From the NCBI GenBank assembly GCA_016784085.1, contig JADHVH010000019.1:1-9316 (forward strand): a stretch of 9,316 bases of DNA, given 5' to 3'. The number at the start of each line of letters is the position of its first letter. The first letter of the stretch is position 1. Origin of the DNA: Candidatus Pacearchaeota archaeon (GTDB lineage: Archaea > Nanobdellota > Nanobdellia > Pacearchaeales > GW2011-AR1). This document shows positions 1 to 5,840 of this stretch, in pieces. The notes beneath the pieces were generated by a model. It saw only the letters and a list, made by a program, of their open reading frames with translations, searched no databases and was not told where the DNA came from. Position numbers and translations under genes: made by a program.

Positions 1-220
1 CATTTCTTTCAAGATTTGCTTGAACATCCCTAAACCAAACATCATAAGCATTTAATGGACTATTATTTCTAGTATTAATATTTGGAAATCCTATATTTTC
101 TATATCAATACCAAGTCCTTCAAAAAAAGATTGAGATTCTTCTACAGAAGACATTTTTCTTCTGTTTTTTATCTTTCTTTTTTCATTTCTTTTTTTAATA
201 TAATTATTTAATATTTTCAT
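1..220 (-). CDS. Gene F: hypothetical protein, paralogue of gene B (partial, C-terminus beyond window)
   Basis: An open frame reads from an ATG at 220 down to base 1 with no stop (73 codons plus one base), so only the N-terminus is present. I do not recognise a known family. It is clearly related to gene B (1818-1462). Both start MKIL-N, continue with a lysine/arginine-rich stretch, and then share FF-GLGID---IGF (residues 32-45 here; 10 of 14 positions identical), followed by PL-AY, a conserved F and ANL. The stop of gene E is two bases upstream (TAA AA ATG), so it is the last visible gene of the A-F operon and should be translated by coupling to E. It has a longer basic N-terminus than B (about six extra residues). 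No signal peptide or membrane segment is seen. Function unknown. Confidence 0.75.
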   Translation of the reverse strand, partial: MKILNNYIKKRNEKRKIKNRRKMSSVEESQSFFEGLGIDIENIGFPNINTRNNSPLNAYDVWFRDVQANLERN

Positions 221-222
221 TT

Positions 223-765
223 TTATTCATCCTTCCTAGGTTCAATAGTTATTTTATTTTTTAAACCTTTATTTTCTTTTCTAGATTCTTTTATTCTTCC
301 TGCCTCATAAAATCCAGAACCAAGATTAGAAGCTCCAAGAGCCATTATTGGATTAATATCCCCCTCTATAGCTCTATTTAAAGTGTAAATTAGTGAAAGA
401 GGTGCAATTATCCCTCCAAAAATATAACCAGAAACAGCTCCTGCTTTTTGAGCTTTTGTTAATTTTTTTATATCTTGAAGTTGTAGTCTTAGTTGATGAT
501 TATAATTTTTTCTAAAAATTGTTGGAATTCTTAAAGTAGAAGTTCCAATCTGAGAAAAATAAGGTATAAATTCACCAATAAAATCATTAGTATGTTTTGT
601 TCCTCTTACAATAGCTTGTCTAGTTGGTTTGGTAAAATCTGCTATATTTTTAGCTGTTTTTTTAGTAGTATTTACAATATAATCTTGTATTTTTCCCTCT
701 ACAGATCTATAATGGTTTTTAGGATCATACAATTGAATTGTTTCTTGTGGTTTTGTTTTTGCCAT
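223..765 (-). CDS. Gene E: small membrane protein of unknown function
   Basis: A 180-residue frame. An upstream ATG at 780 would add five residues (MIHNK), but I chose the ATG at 765. That start lies one base after the stop of gene D, exactly the TAA-A-ATG arrangement of the other junctions, and the extra residues merely translate the shared junction sequence in another frame. The first 100 residues are polar and basic. Residues about 109-129 (GAVSGYIFGGIIAPLSLIYT) form a convincing transmembrane segment with a GxxxG-like pattern. A second, weaker hydrophobic stretch lies at about 138-153 (PIMALGASNLGSGFYE), so a membrane hairpin is likely. The C-terminus is strongly charged. No signal peptide and no family that I recognise. 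It is the only predicted membrane protein among the visible A-F genes and could anchor the others, which is inference. Confidence 0.8.
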   Translation of the reverse strand: MAKTKPQETIQLYDPKNHYRSVEGKIQDYIVNTTKKTAKNIADFTKPTRQAIVRGTKHTNDFIGEFIPYFSQIGTSTLRIPTIFRKNYNHQLRLQLQDIKKLTKAQKAGAVSGYIFGGIIAPLSLIYTLNRAIEGDINPIMALGASNLGSGFYEAGRIKESRKENKGLKNKITIEPRKDE

Positions 766-766
766 T

Positions 767-1081
767 TTATTGTGAATCAAATCCCAAAAGTTTAGTTAAA
801 TCTTTCATTTCTTGATCATTAAGTGGCCTATTAAAATATTTATTAGTATATTTAAATTCAATATCTCCAACATCTTGATGAATTGCATTAATTATAGCAA
901 CATCTTCTCCTTCTTCTGAAAAATGATTTAATGTTGAAGCTAAATCTTTCAAAGTTTTGTTTAAACCATGGTTAGTAGGACCAACCATTGCCCTATATTC
1001 TGATCTTGATTCACCTTCAAAACTTGAATTTTTTGTTCCAACCTTAGTTTCATGATAAATATTAACTATTTTTTTTGTCAT
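767..1081 (-). CDS. Gene D: hypothetical soluble protein, 104 aa
   Basis: A compact frame starting MTKKIVNIYHETKVG and ending GFDSQ. The start is one base after the stop of gene C, and the stop is one base before the start of gene E, so it lies in the middle of the operon. The N-terminal half looks strand-rich (KKIVNIYHE), then helical (NKTLKDLASTLNHF), with a probable strand pair DVAIINAIHQ and DIEFKYTNKYF, and a helical C-terminus. No membrane segment, signal peptide or metal-binding cluster is visible. The last two residues and stop (TCA CAA TAA) are identical to those of gene C at the nucleotide level, which belongs to the repeated junction motif described separately. I recognise no family. 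Confidence 0.8.
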   Translation of the reverse strand: MTKKIVNIYHETKVGTKNSSFEGESRSEYRAMVGPTNHGLNKTLKDLASTLNHFSEEGEDVAIINAIHQDVGDIEFKYTNKYFNRPLNDQEMKDLTKLLGFDSQ

Positions 1082-1082
1082 T

Positions 1083-1454
1083 TTATTGTGAAATACCTCT
1101 TTCTAAATGGTTTCCTTCACTTCTATCATCTAACCAAGGCCTAGGCAAACTTTCATGAGCAGCTCCTGGTCTTTTTGGTAAATATAGTTTACTAAAAGTA
1201 CCTGTACTAAAAGTATGTCCTTCATATATCAGAACATGATCATAAACTGTTCCATTTCTTTTTTTAACTAAATGATTTAAATATACTTGATCTGGATTAG
1301 CTTCTAAAAGAACTTGGAATTTTTGAGCATCAACTTGAAATTCTGGAGAACCATATCCTTCTTCTTTTTTTCCACTTTTGAAGATCATAGCTTCTTTTAG
1401 AATTTCGTTTGCTTTTTCTGTACTTGTTTTTCTTGGTATTCCTCTAAATGTCAT
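1083..1454 (-). CDS. Gene C: hypothetical soluble protein, 123 aa
   Basis: Begins MTFRGIPRKTSTEKANEIL and ends ERGISQ. The ATG follows the stop of gene B by seven bases within the shared ACAATAAAATG start motif. The protein is basic at the N-terminus and helical to about residue 30. A central part (about 38-95) alternates helix and strand, including VYDHVLIYEGHTF. The C-terminal 30 residues are rich in Pro, Arg, His and Glu, with no predicted membrane segment. The histidines and acidic residues in the tail (AHESLPRPWLDD, GNHLE) could bind metal or a partner, but no known motif is matched. It is co-directional with and tightly linked to B and D. Function unknown. Confidence 0.8.
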   Translation of the reverse strand: MTFRGIPRKTSTEKANEILKEAMIFKSGKKEEGYGSPEFQVDAQKFQVLLEANPDQVYLNHLVKKRNGTVYDHVLIYEGHTFSTGTFSKLYLPKRPGAAHESLPRPWLDDRSEGNHLERGISQ

Positions 1455-1461
1455 TTTATTG

Positions 1462-1818
1462 TTAAATTAATTTTTGAGTTAATTCTCCATCTTTAATTTG
1501 AAAAACATATGTGGCAGGGGTACCTGGATGCCAATCAAAAGATTTATCTTGGTAACTAGCTACTGCCTGGGCATTATATATTCCTGAAATAAGAATATAA
1601 GCTTTATCTTCACTATTTATTTTAAGATTTGCGTTAAGATTTTCAAAATGAGCATGATATGCCTCTAAAGGATGAGTTTTTTTAGTATTGGCCATAGAAT
1701 GAAATCCAATAGTATCCATATCTATTCCTAATCCACTAAAAAAATCTCTTGCTTCATTTAAATTGATTCTTTTTCTAGTTTTTTCTTTTTTTCCAAAAAT
1801 ATTTGATAAAATTTTCAT
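1462..1818 (-). CDS. Gene B: hypothetical protein, paralogue of gene F, 118 aa
   Basis: The frame is open from an ATG at 1848, but I chose the ATG at 1818 (MKILSNIFGKK). It lies one base after the stop of gene A, and the paralogue F starts with the same MKIL-N sequence. Residues 9-18 are basic. The family signature FFSGLGIDMDTIGF is at 26-39, followed by HPLEAY and NANL. The second half has likely strands (KAYILISGIYN, ATYVFQIKDGEL). No membrane segment or catalytic motif is apparent and I recognise no named family. The existence of a second copy only about 1.2 kb away argues that this is a real, selected protein. It may be a short alpha/beta domain that binds a partner from the same operon, which is inference. 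Confidence 0.82.
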   Translation of the reverse strand: MKILSNIFGKKEKTRKRINLNEARDFFSGLGIDMDTIGFHSMANTKKTHPLEAYHAHFENLNANLKINSEDKAYILISGIYNAQAVASYQDKSFDWHPGTPATYVFQIKDGELTQKLI

Positions 1819-1819
1819 T

Positions 1820-2398
1820 TTAAGCTTGAGCTCTCCCGGCAAGGCCATTTTGGTCAGTAGGTTGTACTAATTTTTCAAGAATTCCTAAATTTTGAACTTG
1901 TCTATTGGTTCCTATTGCTTTCATAACACTAGAATCTACAAGATTATCTTGATATGCTAATTTTAATTCTTTAGCAAGTTCTGGATTAGATTCAGATAAT
2001 TCTTTAATATATTTTCCAACAATATCTTCTCTTAAGACAACTTCTTCAGGATTTACCCCCAATAAAGTAAGATAATCTTCAGTAGTAATTTCTCCGAAAG
2101 CCTCATTAATTATTTTTAAAGATTTATTCATTAAATATTCTCTATTAATAGCAGGTTGACCTTCAGCATCAAAACCTTGTTCTAACCACCCATAAATTAA
2201 TCCAGCAGGATCCCCATCCTTACTAAAACTAGGAGTATAAACATGTTTTTGAACTAATTCTTGAACATTTGAATCAGTATATTTTTGTCCAACAAGTTTA
2301 GTACTTGCTAATCCAGCAATCATAGGATATTGGATTGTACTTAAGGCAAGTTGTCTTGCTTTTTGATCTTCTGTTGGTTCTGTTTGATTTGGTGTCAT
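1820..2398 (-). CDS. Gene A: hypothetical alpha-helical protein, first gene of the A-F operon
   Basis: A 192-residue acidic protein, MTPNQTEPTEDQKARQL at its start. It is predicted to be nearly all helical, with no signal peptide and no membrane segment. Notable stretches are LIYGWLEQGFDAEGQPAINR near residue 70 and a helical block in the C-terminal half (ITTEDYLTLLGVNPEEVV onward). It begins about 33 bp after the centre of a good TATA box (2428-2435), which would give a leader of about seven bases. Its start carries the same TCACAATAAAATG sequence as genes D and E. The stop is separated from gene B by a single A. The preceding gene, uL16, ends 79 bp upstream, so this operon has its own promoter. 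I recognise no family. Confidence 0.8.
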   Translation of the reverse strand: MTPNQTEPTEDQKARQLALSTIQYPMIAGLASTKLVGQKYTDSNVQELVQKHVYTPSFSKDGDPAGLIYGWLEQGFDAEGQPAINREYLMNKSLKIINEAFGEITTEDYLTLLGVNPEEVVLREDIVGKYIKELSESNPELAKELKLAYQDNLVDSSVMKAIGTNRQVQNLGILEKLVQPTDQNGLAGRAQA

Positions 2399-2427
2399 TT
2401 TATTGTGACATAATCAAGAAGGAGTAG

Positions 2428-2435
2428 TTTATAAA
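2428..2435 (-). promoter_or_regulatory. TATA box for the A-F operon
   Basis: On the minus strand TTTATAAA is preceded by a purine-rich BRE-like GAAAGA. Its centre is 33.5 bp from the ATG of gene A, so transcription should start near 2405 and give a leader of about seven bases (CAATAAA). It lies in the 79-bp gap after uL16, so the unknown operon need not depend on ribosomal-protein transcription. Confidence 0.65.
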
Positions 2436-2477
2436 TCTTTCTATTATGTTACTACTGAATAGTTATAGAATTATTAG

Positions 2478-3017
2478 TTATTCTTTCTTTTCATAAAGAA
2501 CACTTGTTTTACATGCAAGTTTGGATTTTATTTGTCTTAGAACTTTTCTTGCAAACATAACATCTTTTGTCCTTGGAACAGCAATGAAGAAAATCTTAGA
2601 GCCTCTTTTTAATAAGGCTGCTTTTCCCATAGATTTACCATAGGATAATTGCATTCCTGTTTGCATTCTATCTGCTCCAGCCCCAGTAAGCATTTTATTT
2701 TCTCTTTGAATATGGTGGGGATATGGAACAACATTAAAAACATATTGTCCTGAAAGTTCTTTATCTAGTTTTTTATTAATGAACTGTCTGCAGGCTTCAA
2801 AAGCATTATGTCTAATTTGAACTTTTTCAGTAGAAATCATTATTAATTCATGGGGAAGTTTGCCTGCATTATATGCTTGAGGATTTCCCATTGAGAACTT
2901 AACTATTTTTTGAGGAGGAACTGTTTTAATAAAAGATTTTTGTCTTTTTTTACTAACTCTTGTAAATGGAACAACTCTTTTCTTAGAATATGCATTTGCC
3001 TTTCTTAATCCAGCCAT
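2478..3017 (-). CDS. rpl10e: Large-subunit ribosomal protein L10e (uL16)
   Basis: This is the archaeal/eukaryotic form of uL16 (L10e), a 60S-type/50S protein that binds near the peptidyl-transferase centre and the tRNA acceptor arm. The 179-residue length is normal for archaeal members. Family hallmarks are visible: PPQKIVKFSMGN near residue 40, KVQIRHNAFEACRQF at about 66-80, PHHIQRENKMLTGAGADRMQ near 100-120 followed by GMQLSYGKSMGKAA, and a C-terminal helix VMFARKVLRQIKSKL. Bacterial L16 is shorter and differs in these regions, so the gene points to Archaea. The start is one base after the stop of the eL33 gene, so the two are co-transcribed and translation is probably coupled. There is no Shine-Dalgarno sequence. 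Confidence 0.97.
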   Translation of the reverse strand: MAGLRKANAYSKKRVVPFTRVSKKRQKSFIKTVPPQKIVKFSMGNPQAYNAGKLPHELIMISTEKVQIRHNAFEACRQFINKKLDKELSGQYVFNVVPYPHHIQRENKMLTGAGADRMQTGMQLSYGKSMGKAALLKRGSKIFFIAVPRTKDVMFARKVLRQIKSKLACKTSVLYEKKE

Positions 3018-3018
3018 T

Positions 3019-3279
3019 TTATTTTATTTCAACCTCTGTAGTTACTGCTTGTCCAGGTAAACCTTTTTCAAAAATAGCTCTAATAACACCCTTATTTCCA
3101 TGAGCAGATGAAACTTTACCTTTGATTATTTTTCCTGCTGAAGACTTCCAAATTACTTCTTTATCTACAAATTTTTCAGCATCTTTTCTAGTAGAAATAT
3201 CTTCAATTTCTATTAAGAAATGTCTTTCATGAACAGTTTTTCTACCCCTTCTAAATTGAATAACTTTTCCTTTTGTCAT
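3019..3279 (-). CDS. rpl35ae: Large-subunit ribosomal protein L35Ae (eL33)
   Basis: An 86-residue protein matching eL33, a family restricted to archaea and eukaryotes. It shows the conserved core: an N-terminal strand GKVIQFRRGRK, then IEIEDISTRKDAEKFVDKEV followed by W, GKIIKGKVSSAHGNKGVIRA, and the family's terminal FEKGLPGQAV plus a final strand. These correspond to the HG-KG-VRA-F and LPGQA signatures. Length is normal. It is first in a two-gene operon with uL16, with a TATA box centred 25.5 bp before the ATG, so the mRNA should be leaderless. The family is often patchy among small-genome archaea, so its presence here is useful for placement. Confidence 0.94.
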   Translation of the reverse strand: MTKGKVIQFRRGRKTVHERHFLIEIEDISTRKDAEKFVDKEVIWKSSAGKIIKGKVSSAHGNKGVIRAIFEKGLPGQAVTTEVEIK

Positions 3280-3300
3280 AAATATTAATTAGAAAAATGC

Positions 3301-3308
3301 TTTTTAAA
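3301..3308 (-). promoter_or_regulatory. TATA box for the eL33-uL16 operon
   Basis: TTTAAAAA on the minus strand is centred 25.5 bp upstream of the eL33 ATG at 3279. The archaeal TATA-to-start distance then puts the transcript start on the ATG itself. It lies just past the stop codon of the upstream 138-residue gene. Confidence 0.6.
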
Positions 3309-3315
3309 GGTTGCG

Positions 3316-3732
3316 TCATCTATGGTTCCAGGCAGGATGGAGGTCATTAGTTTTTTTTGGAGAATAAAGTAGTTTAATTACTGATTTGATATTTTCTAAT
3401 AGATTATTTGCATCTCCTGTGTTTAAATCTTCCCCATAATGATATTTTGAAGTTAAAGATATTGTTCCTCTATAATGTTGTTGAAGGTTAATAGAAATAT
3501 TTCCATTAGGATTTGAACCAAATAATTGATATCCATAAATTTTTCTTTTTGATCCTGATTTAAGCTCAAAATCTAATACTGGTAGAGGGGGAAAACCTTC
3601 TATATTAAAATAAGATAATTCTGAATCTAATTTTATTCCTATTTGATTAAATCTGGGAACAAAATCCTCAAAATTTCTTAAAGAAATATCAATTGCAGGA
3701 GTTAATGAAAATTCTTTTTCTAAGTTTTTCAT
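3316..3732 (-). CDS. Hypothetical protein, 138 aa
   Basis: A frame starting MKNLEKEFSLTPAIDISL. A TTG two codons upstream is also in frame, but the ATG at 3732 is preferred because a TATA box is centred 24.5 bp before it. The protein looks beta-rich: IGIKLDSELSYFNIEG, VLDFELKSG, RKIYGYQLFG, NISINLQQHYRGTISLTSKY. One helix near the C-terminus (ANNLLENIKSVIKLLY) is followed by a short polar tail ending WNHR. No signal peptide, membrane segment or catalytic motif. It lies alone between the nucleotidyltransferase gene and the ribosomal operon, with its own promoter. I recognise no family, and the strong strand pattern with a conserved-looking PPLPV turn suggests a small folded domain. Confidence 0.75.
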   Translation of the reverse strand: MKNLEKEFSLTPAIDISLRNFEDFVPRFNQIGIKLDSELSYFNIEGFPPLPVLDFELKSGSKRKIYGYQLFGSNPNGNISINLQQHYRGTISLTSKYHYGEDLNTGDANNLLENIKSVIKLLYSPKKTNDLHPAWNHR

Positions 3733-3752
3733 AAACAATAATATCTTAATTA

Positions 3753-3760
3753 TTTTAAAA
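3753..3760 (-). promoter_or_regulatory. TATA box for the 138-aa gene
   Basis: TTTTAAAA is centred 24.5 bp upstream of the ATG at 3732, which predicts a leaderless transcript. A 6-bp inverted repeat (3764-3778) lies immediately upstream of it. Confidence 0.5.
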
Positions 3761-3763
3761 GGA

Positions 3764-3778
3764 TTTAGATAATCTAAA
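3764..3778. repeat. Short inverted repeat TTTAGA-TAA-TCTAAA
   Basis: Six-base perfect arms separated by three bases lie between the nucleotidyltransferase stop (3786) and the next promoter. It could be a weak terminator hairpin for the upstream gene or an operator next to the TATA box of the downstream gene. In DNA this AT-rich, such a palindrome may also arise by chance. Confidence 0.3.
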
Positions 3779-3785
3779 AGAATCT

Positions 3786-5600
3786 TTAAAGAACAAGTTG
3801 GAAAGGACCTAATTCTTTTTTTAATAATTCAAATAATTTTGGATCTATTTCAAGGGATTTATCTTGTTTGTTATTTTCCACAGATCTTGAAACTTCATCC
3901 ATGCTTGAAGCCTGTATTTTATTTGTTATTTTAAAAATATTATTTTCTGTAAATAAGAATGATCCTCCTTTATTTATTAGTAATTCTGCAACTTTAGATT
4001 TTCCGGATTTTTTATATTTTAATTTCATCCTTCCTTTTTCCATAGAAACTAAATCTTTTCTTTGGGAAAATTCTATTAAATCGTTTATTAATAGAGAAGC
4101 ATTTTTTCTAGCTTCATCAATTTTATGGGGCTTAACCTTGCCTTTTTTAAATTCACTTCTAGCCTGAATTATTTTATCTAATATTCTTAAATTTTGTGGA
4201 GAGAATTTACCTTTTTTAACAAAATTTTCTTCAAAATCTTTTGTGATTTGAGCTTGAGAAGTTTTTTTAGTTACTATTTTTAATAATTCAAATACATCTT
4301 TGTATATTTCTTCTATTGTTTTTTCTTGAGTTCTTTTTTCAATTTGTTTTCTTAATTCTTTTAATCTTTTTAGATAGGCTTCTGTATTTTTTAGAAGATG
4401 GTCTAATTCTTTTCCAGAAACTTCTTTTATTTTTCCATGTTCATAACCTTTGTAATATTTGATTGTGATTTCTTTTAACATATCCACATATTTTTGTTCA
4501 AGTATTTTTTCTTTATCTACAAATATTTTTTTCATTTGTTTTACAGTTTCTTTAACATTTGGAGGAGGTAGACCATATAACATTAATAGAGCCTGACTAG
4601 GAGTATTTACTCCATTAAAGATATCCTGAATAACAATGTCTAACATCATTTTTTTAGATCTTTTAAGTGTTTGATCTCCCAGAGACATATACATATCAAT
4701 AGCTTCTGAAGATGGTTTTAATCTCCCCATTCTTAAAAGAGCTTTCCAAGGCATGAATACCCCTCTATCATATATAGGAACTCCATCCCTAATAAAAGTA
4801 AAAATAACTGGGTGAGCATCTTTAACACTTTCCCAGAAATCTGTTAAAAGATAAATTTGGGGGCTTAATATATTCTGTTTTACCCCTGCCAATGCAGATG
4901 CTTCTCCAATATATTGATAGATAATTCCTCTTAATCTTTCTCTTAATTCTAATCTTGGCATTCTTTTTACATCTGTATCATTAATAATTATAAACACATC
5001 TAAATCAGATGTTTTTTTTGTTTCTCCTCTTACAAAGCTTCCTCCAATAACATAGCTAACAACATATTTTTCAAATTTTTGAAGAACAAGTGATTTATGA
5101 ATTTCTGCAACTCTAAGATAGCTTAAAAAATTAGTGTCATAGATTGGAAAAGACATTGAAATAGCACTAAATAATTCAAACTTACTATCTGTGCAAATTT
5201 CCCAAACATCTACAGGAGTCTTAATTTGAACCCATATCTTTTGTTTTAATTTTTCAATTTCTTTAACAATTTCTTTTTTTATTTTTGGAATTTCTTTAAA
5301 TTTTTCTTCAGGAATAATCATATATAATTGAACAAATTTTTCTGTTTCTTTTGGAACTTCTTCTTCTTCTATGAAAAATTTAATTGATTGAGGGGGTAAA
5401 ACTCCAATTGCCTTAGTAAAAGGATATTTTTTTAAAATAAATGTTTTAATCTGTTCCAATTCCTTTTTAGTTTTTTCAACATTTTTTTTAATATCTTGAG
5501 CATTTTCAGACATTGCCTTATTTTTTGTAGAATACTTATTTTCAAGCTCCATTCCTGGAATAGTGGCTAAATCTCCAGTAGATTTTTTTTGTTTAACCAT
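3786..5600 (-). CDS. Large Pol-beta-type nucleotidyltransferase with C-terminal helical extension, 604 aa
   Basis: Residues about 185-205 carry the nucleotidyltransferase signature of the Pol-beta/MNT superfamily, GGSFVRGETKKTSDLDVFII: the GGS turn, then D199 and D201 as the metal-binding pair. A third carboxylate is not obvious in the strand QNILSPQIYLLTDF (about 242-255). Residues about 30-125 are lysine/glutamate-rich coiled coil. After the catalytic core comes RDGVPIYDRG and FMPWKALLRMGRLKPSSEA (about 271-300). A helical domain at about 305-385 could be HEPN-like, and then a long basic helical region. A C-terminal strand region (GRMKLKY, AELLINKGGSFLFTENNIFKI, about 522-558) follows. I recall this architecture, a fused NTase with this tail, as common in Woesearchaeota/Pacearchaeota proteins of unknown substrate. 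It has its own leaderless-type promoter and is not next to an obvious toxin or antitoxin. The substrate (tRNA, protein or small molecule) cannot be told. Confidence 0.78.
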   Translation of the reverse strand: MVKQKKSTGDLATIPGMELENKYSTKNKAMSENAQDIKKNVEKTKKELEQIKTFILKKYPFTKAIGVLPPQSIKFFIEEEEVPKETEKFVQLYMIIPEEKFKEIPKIKKEIVKEIEKLKQKIWVQIKTPVDVWEICTDSKFELFSAISMSFPIYDTNFLSYLRVAEIHKSLVLQKFEKYVVSYVIGGSFVRGETKKTSDLDVFIIINDTDVKRMPRLELRERLRGIIYQYIGEASALAGVKQNILSPQIYLLTDFWESVKDAHPVIFTFIRDGVPIYDRGVFMPWKALLRMGRLKPSSEAIDMYMSLGDQTLKRSKKMMLDIVIQDIFNGVNTPSQALLMLYGLPPPNVKETVKQMKKIFVDKEKILEQKYVDMLKEITIKYYKGYEHGKIKEVSGKELDHLLKNTEAYLKRLKELRKQIEKRTQEKTIEEIYKDVFELLKIVTKKTSQAQITKDFEENFVKKGKFSPQNLRILDKIIQARSEFKKGKVKPHKIDEARKNASLLINDLIEFSQRKDLVSMEKGRMKLKYKKSGKSKVAELLINKGGSFLFTENNIFKITNKIQASSMDEVSRSVENNKQDKSLEIDPKLFELLKKELGPFQLVL

Positions 5601-5622
5601 ATTTAAATTATTTAAATATCCT

Positions 5623-5630
5623 ATTTAAAT
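5623..5630 (-). promoter_or_regulatory. TATA box for the nucleotidyltransferase gene
   Basis: ATTTAAAT is centred 26.5 bp upstream of the ATG at 5600, so the transcript should begin at the start codon. Two further TTTAAA sites lie nearer the gene (5602-5607 and 5611-5616), but at distances that would put the start inside the coding sequence. Confidence 0.6.
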
Positions 5631-5730
5631 GTTACTTGTAAATAACAATAATTTTTGAATATAAAATTAATTTAAAAAGAATATTATTTTATTCAAGAAT
5701 AATTTGTAAATAATCTTAATAGAAACCTTT

Positions 5731-5738
5731 TTTAAATA
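5731..5738 (+). promoter_or_regulatory. TATA box for tRNA-Val
   Basis: TTTAAATA, preceded by AGAAACC as a possible BRE, is centred 26.5 bp upstream of the first base of the tRNA. Transcription is therefore predicted to start at the mature 5' end. The region 5601-5760 as a whole is a divergent promoter region with no gene. Confidence 0.6.
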
Positions 5739-5760
5739 TAAAATGACTATATTTTTGTAA

Positions 5761-5831
5761 GGTCCATTAGTCTAATGGTAGAACACTTCGTTTACACCGA
5801 AGAAGCGGAGGTCCGATTCCTCCATGGACCA
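5761..5831 (+). tRNA. tRNA-Val (anticodon UAC)
   Basis: A 71-base cloverleaf. The acceptor GGTCCAT pairs fully with ATGGACC, the anticodon stem CTTCG/CGAAG is perfect, and the seven-base loop TTTACAC gives anticodon TAC, which reads valine GUA and probably other GUN codons. The T stem GGAGG/CCTCC is perfect, the variable loop has four bases, and the discriminator is A. CCA is not encoded. Two oddities: the T loop is TCCGATT, so position 55 is C instead of the nearly universal U (pseudouridine 55), and the D stem has a C12-A23 mismatch. The anticodon stem and all else look functional. No intron. Confidence 0.95.
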
Positions 5832-5840
5832 TATTTTAAA

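Noticed and set aside
592..795. Plus-strand frame of 67 codons, rich in Phe/Cys/Ser
   Set aside because: It is antisense to gene E, its composition is typical of reverse-complement AT-rich coding DNA, and it has no promoter or paralogue.
1819..1848. Earlier start for gene B adding MALPGELKLK
   Set aside because: It would overlap the end of gene A by 29 bases, while the ATG at 1818 fits the one-base junction rule and matches the start of its paralogue F.
1..2398. Genes A-F as a provirus fragment
   Set aside because: No capsid, terminase, integrase, replication or attachment-site signal is visible. The small unknown genes alone do not support the call, though it cannot be excluded.
3868..4167. 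Plus-strand frame of 99 codons
   Set aside because: It lies wholly antisense to the C-terminal part of the nucleotidyltransferase, whose frame is long, continuous and motif-bearing.
5775..5840. Extension of the small membrane frame upstream into the tRNA
   Set aside because: These codons simply translate tRNA-Val sequence, which is explained by the cloverleaf.
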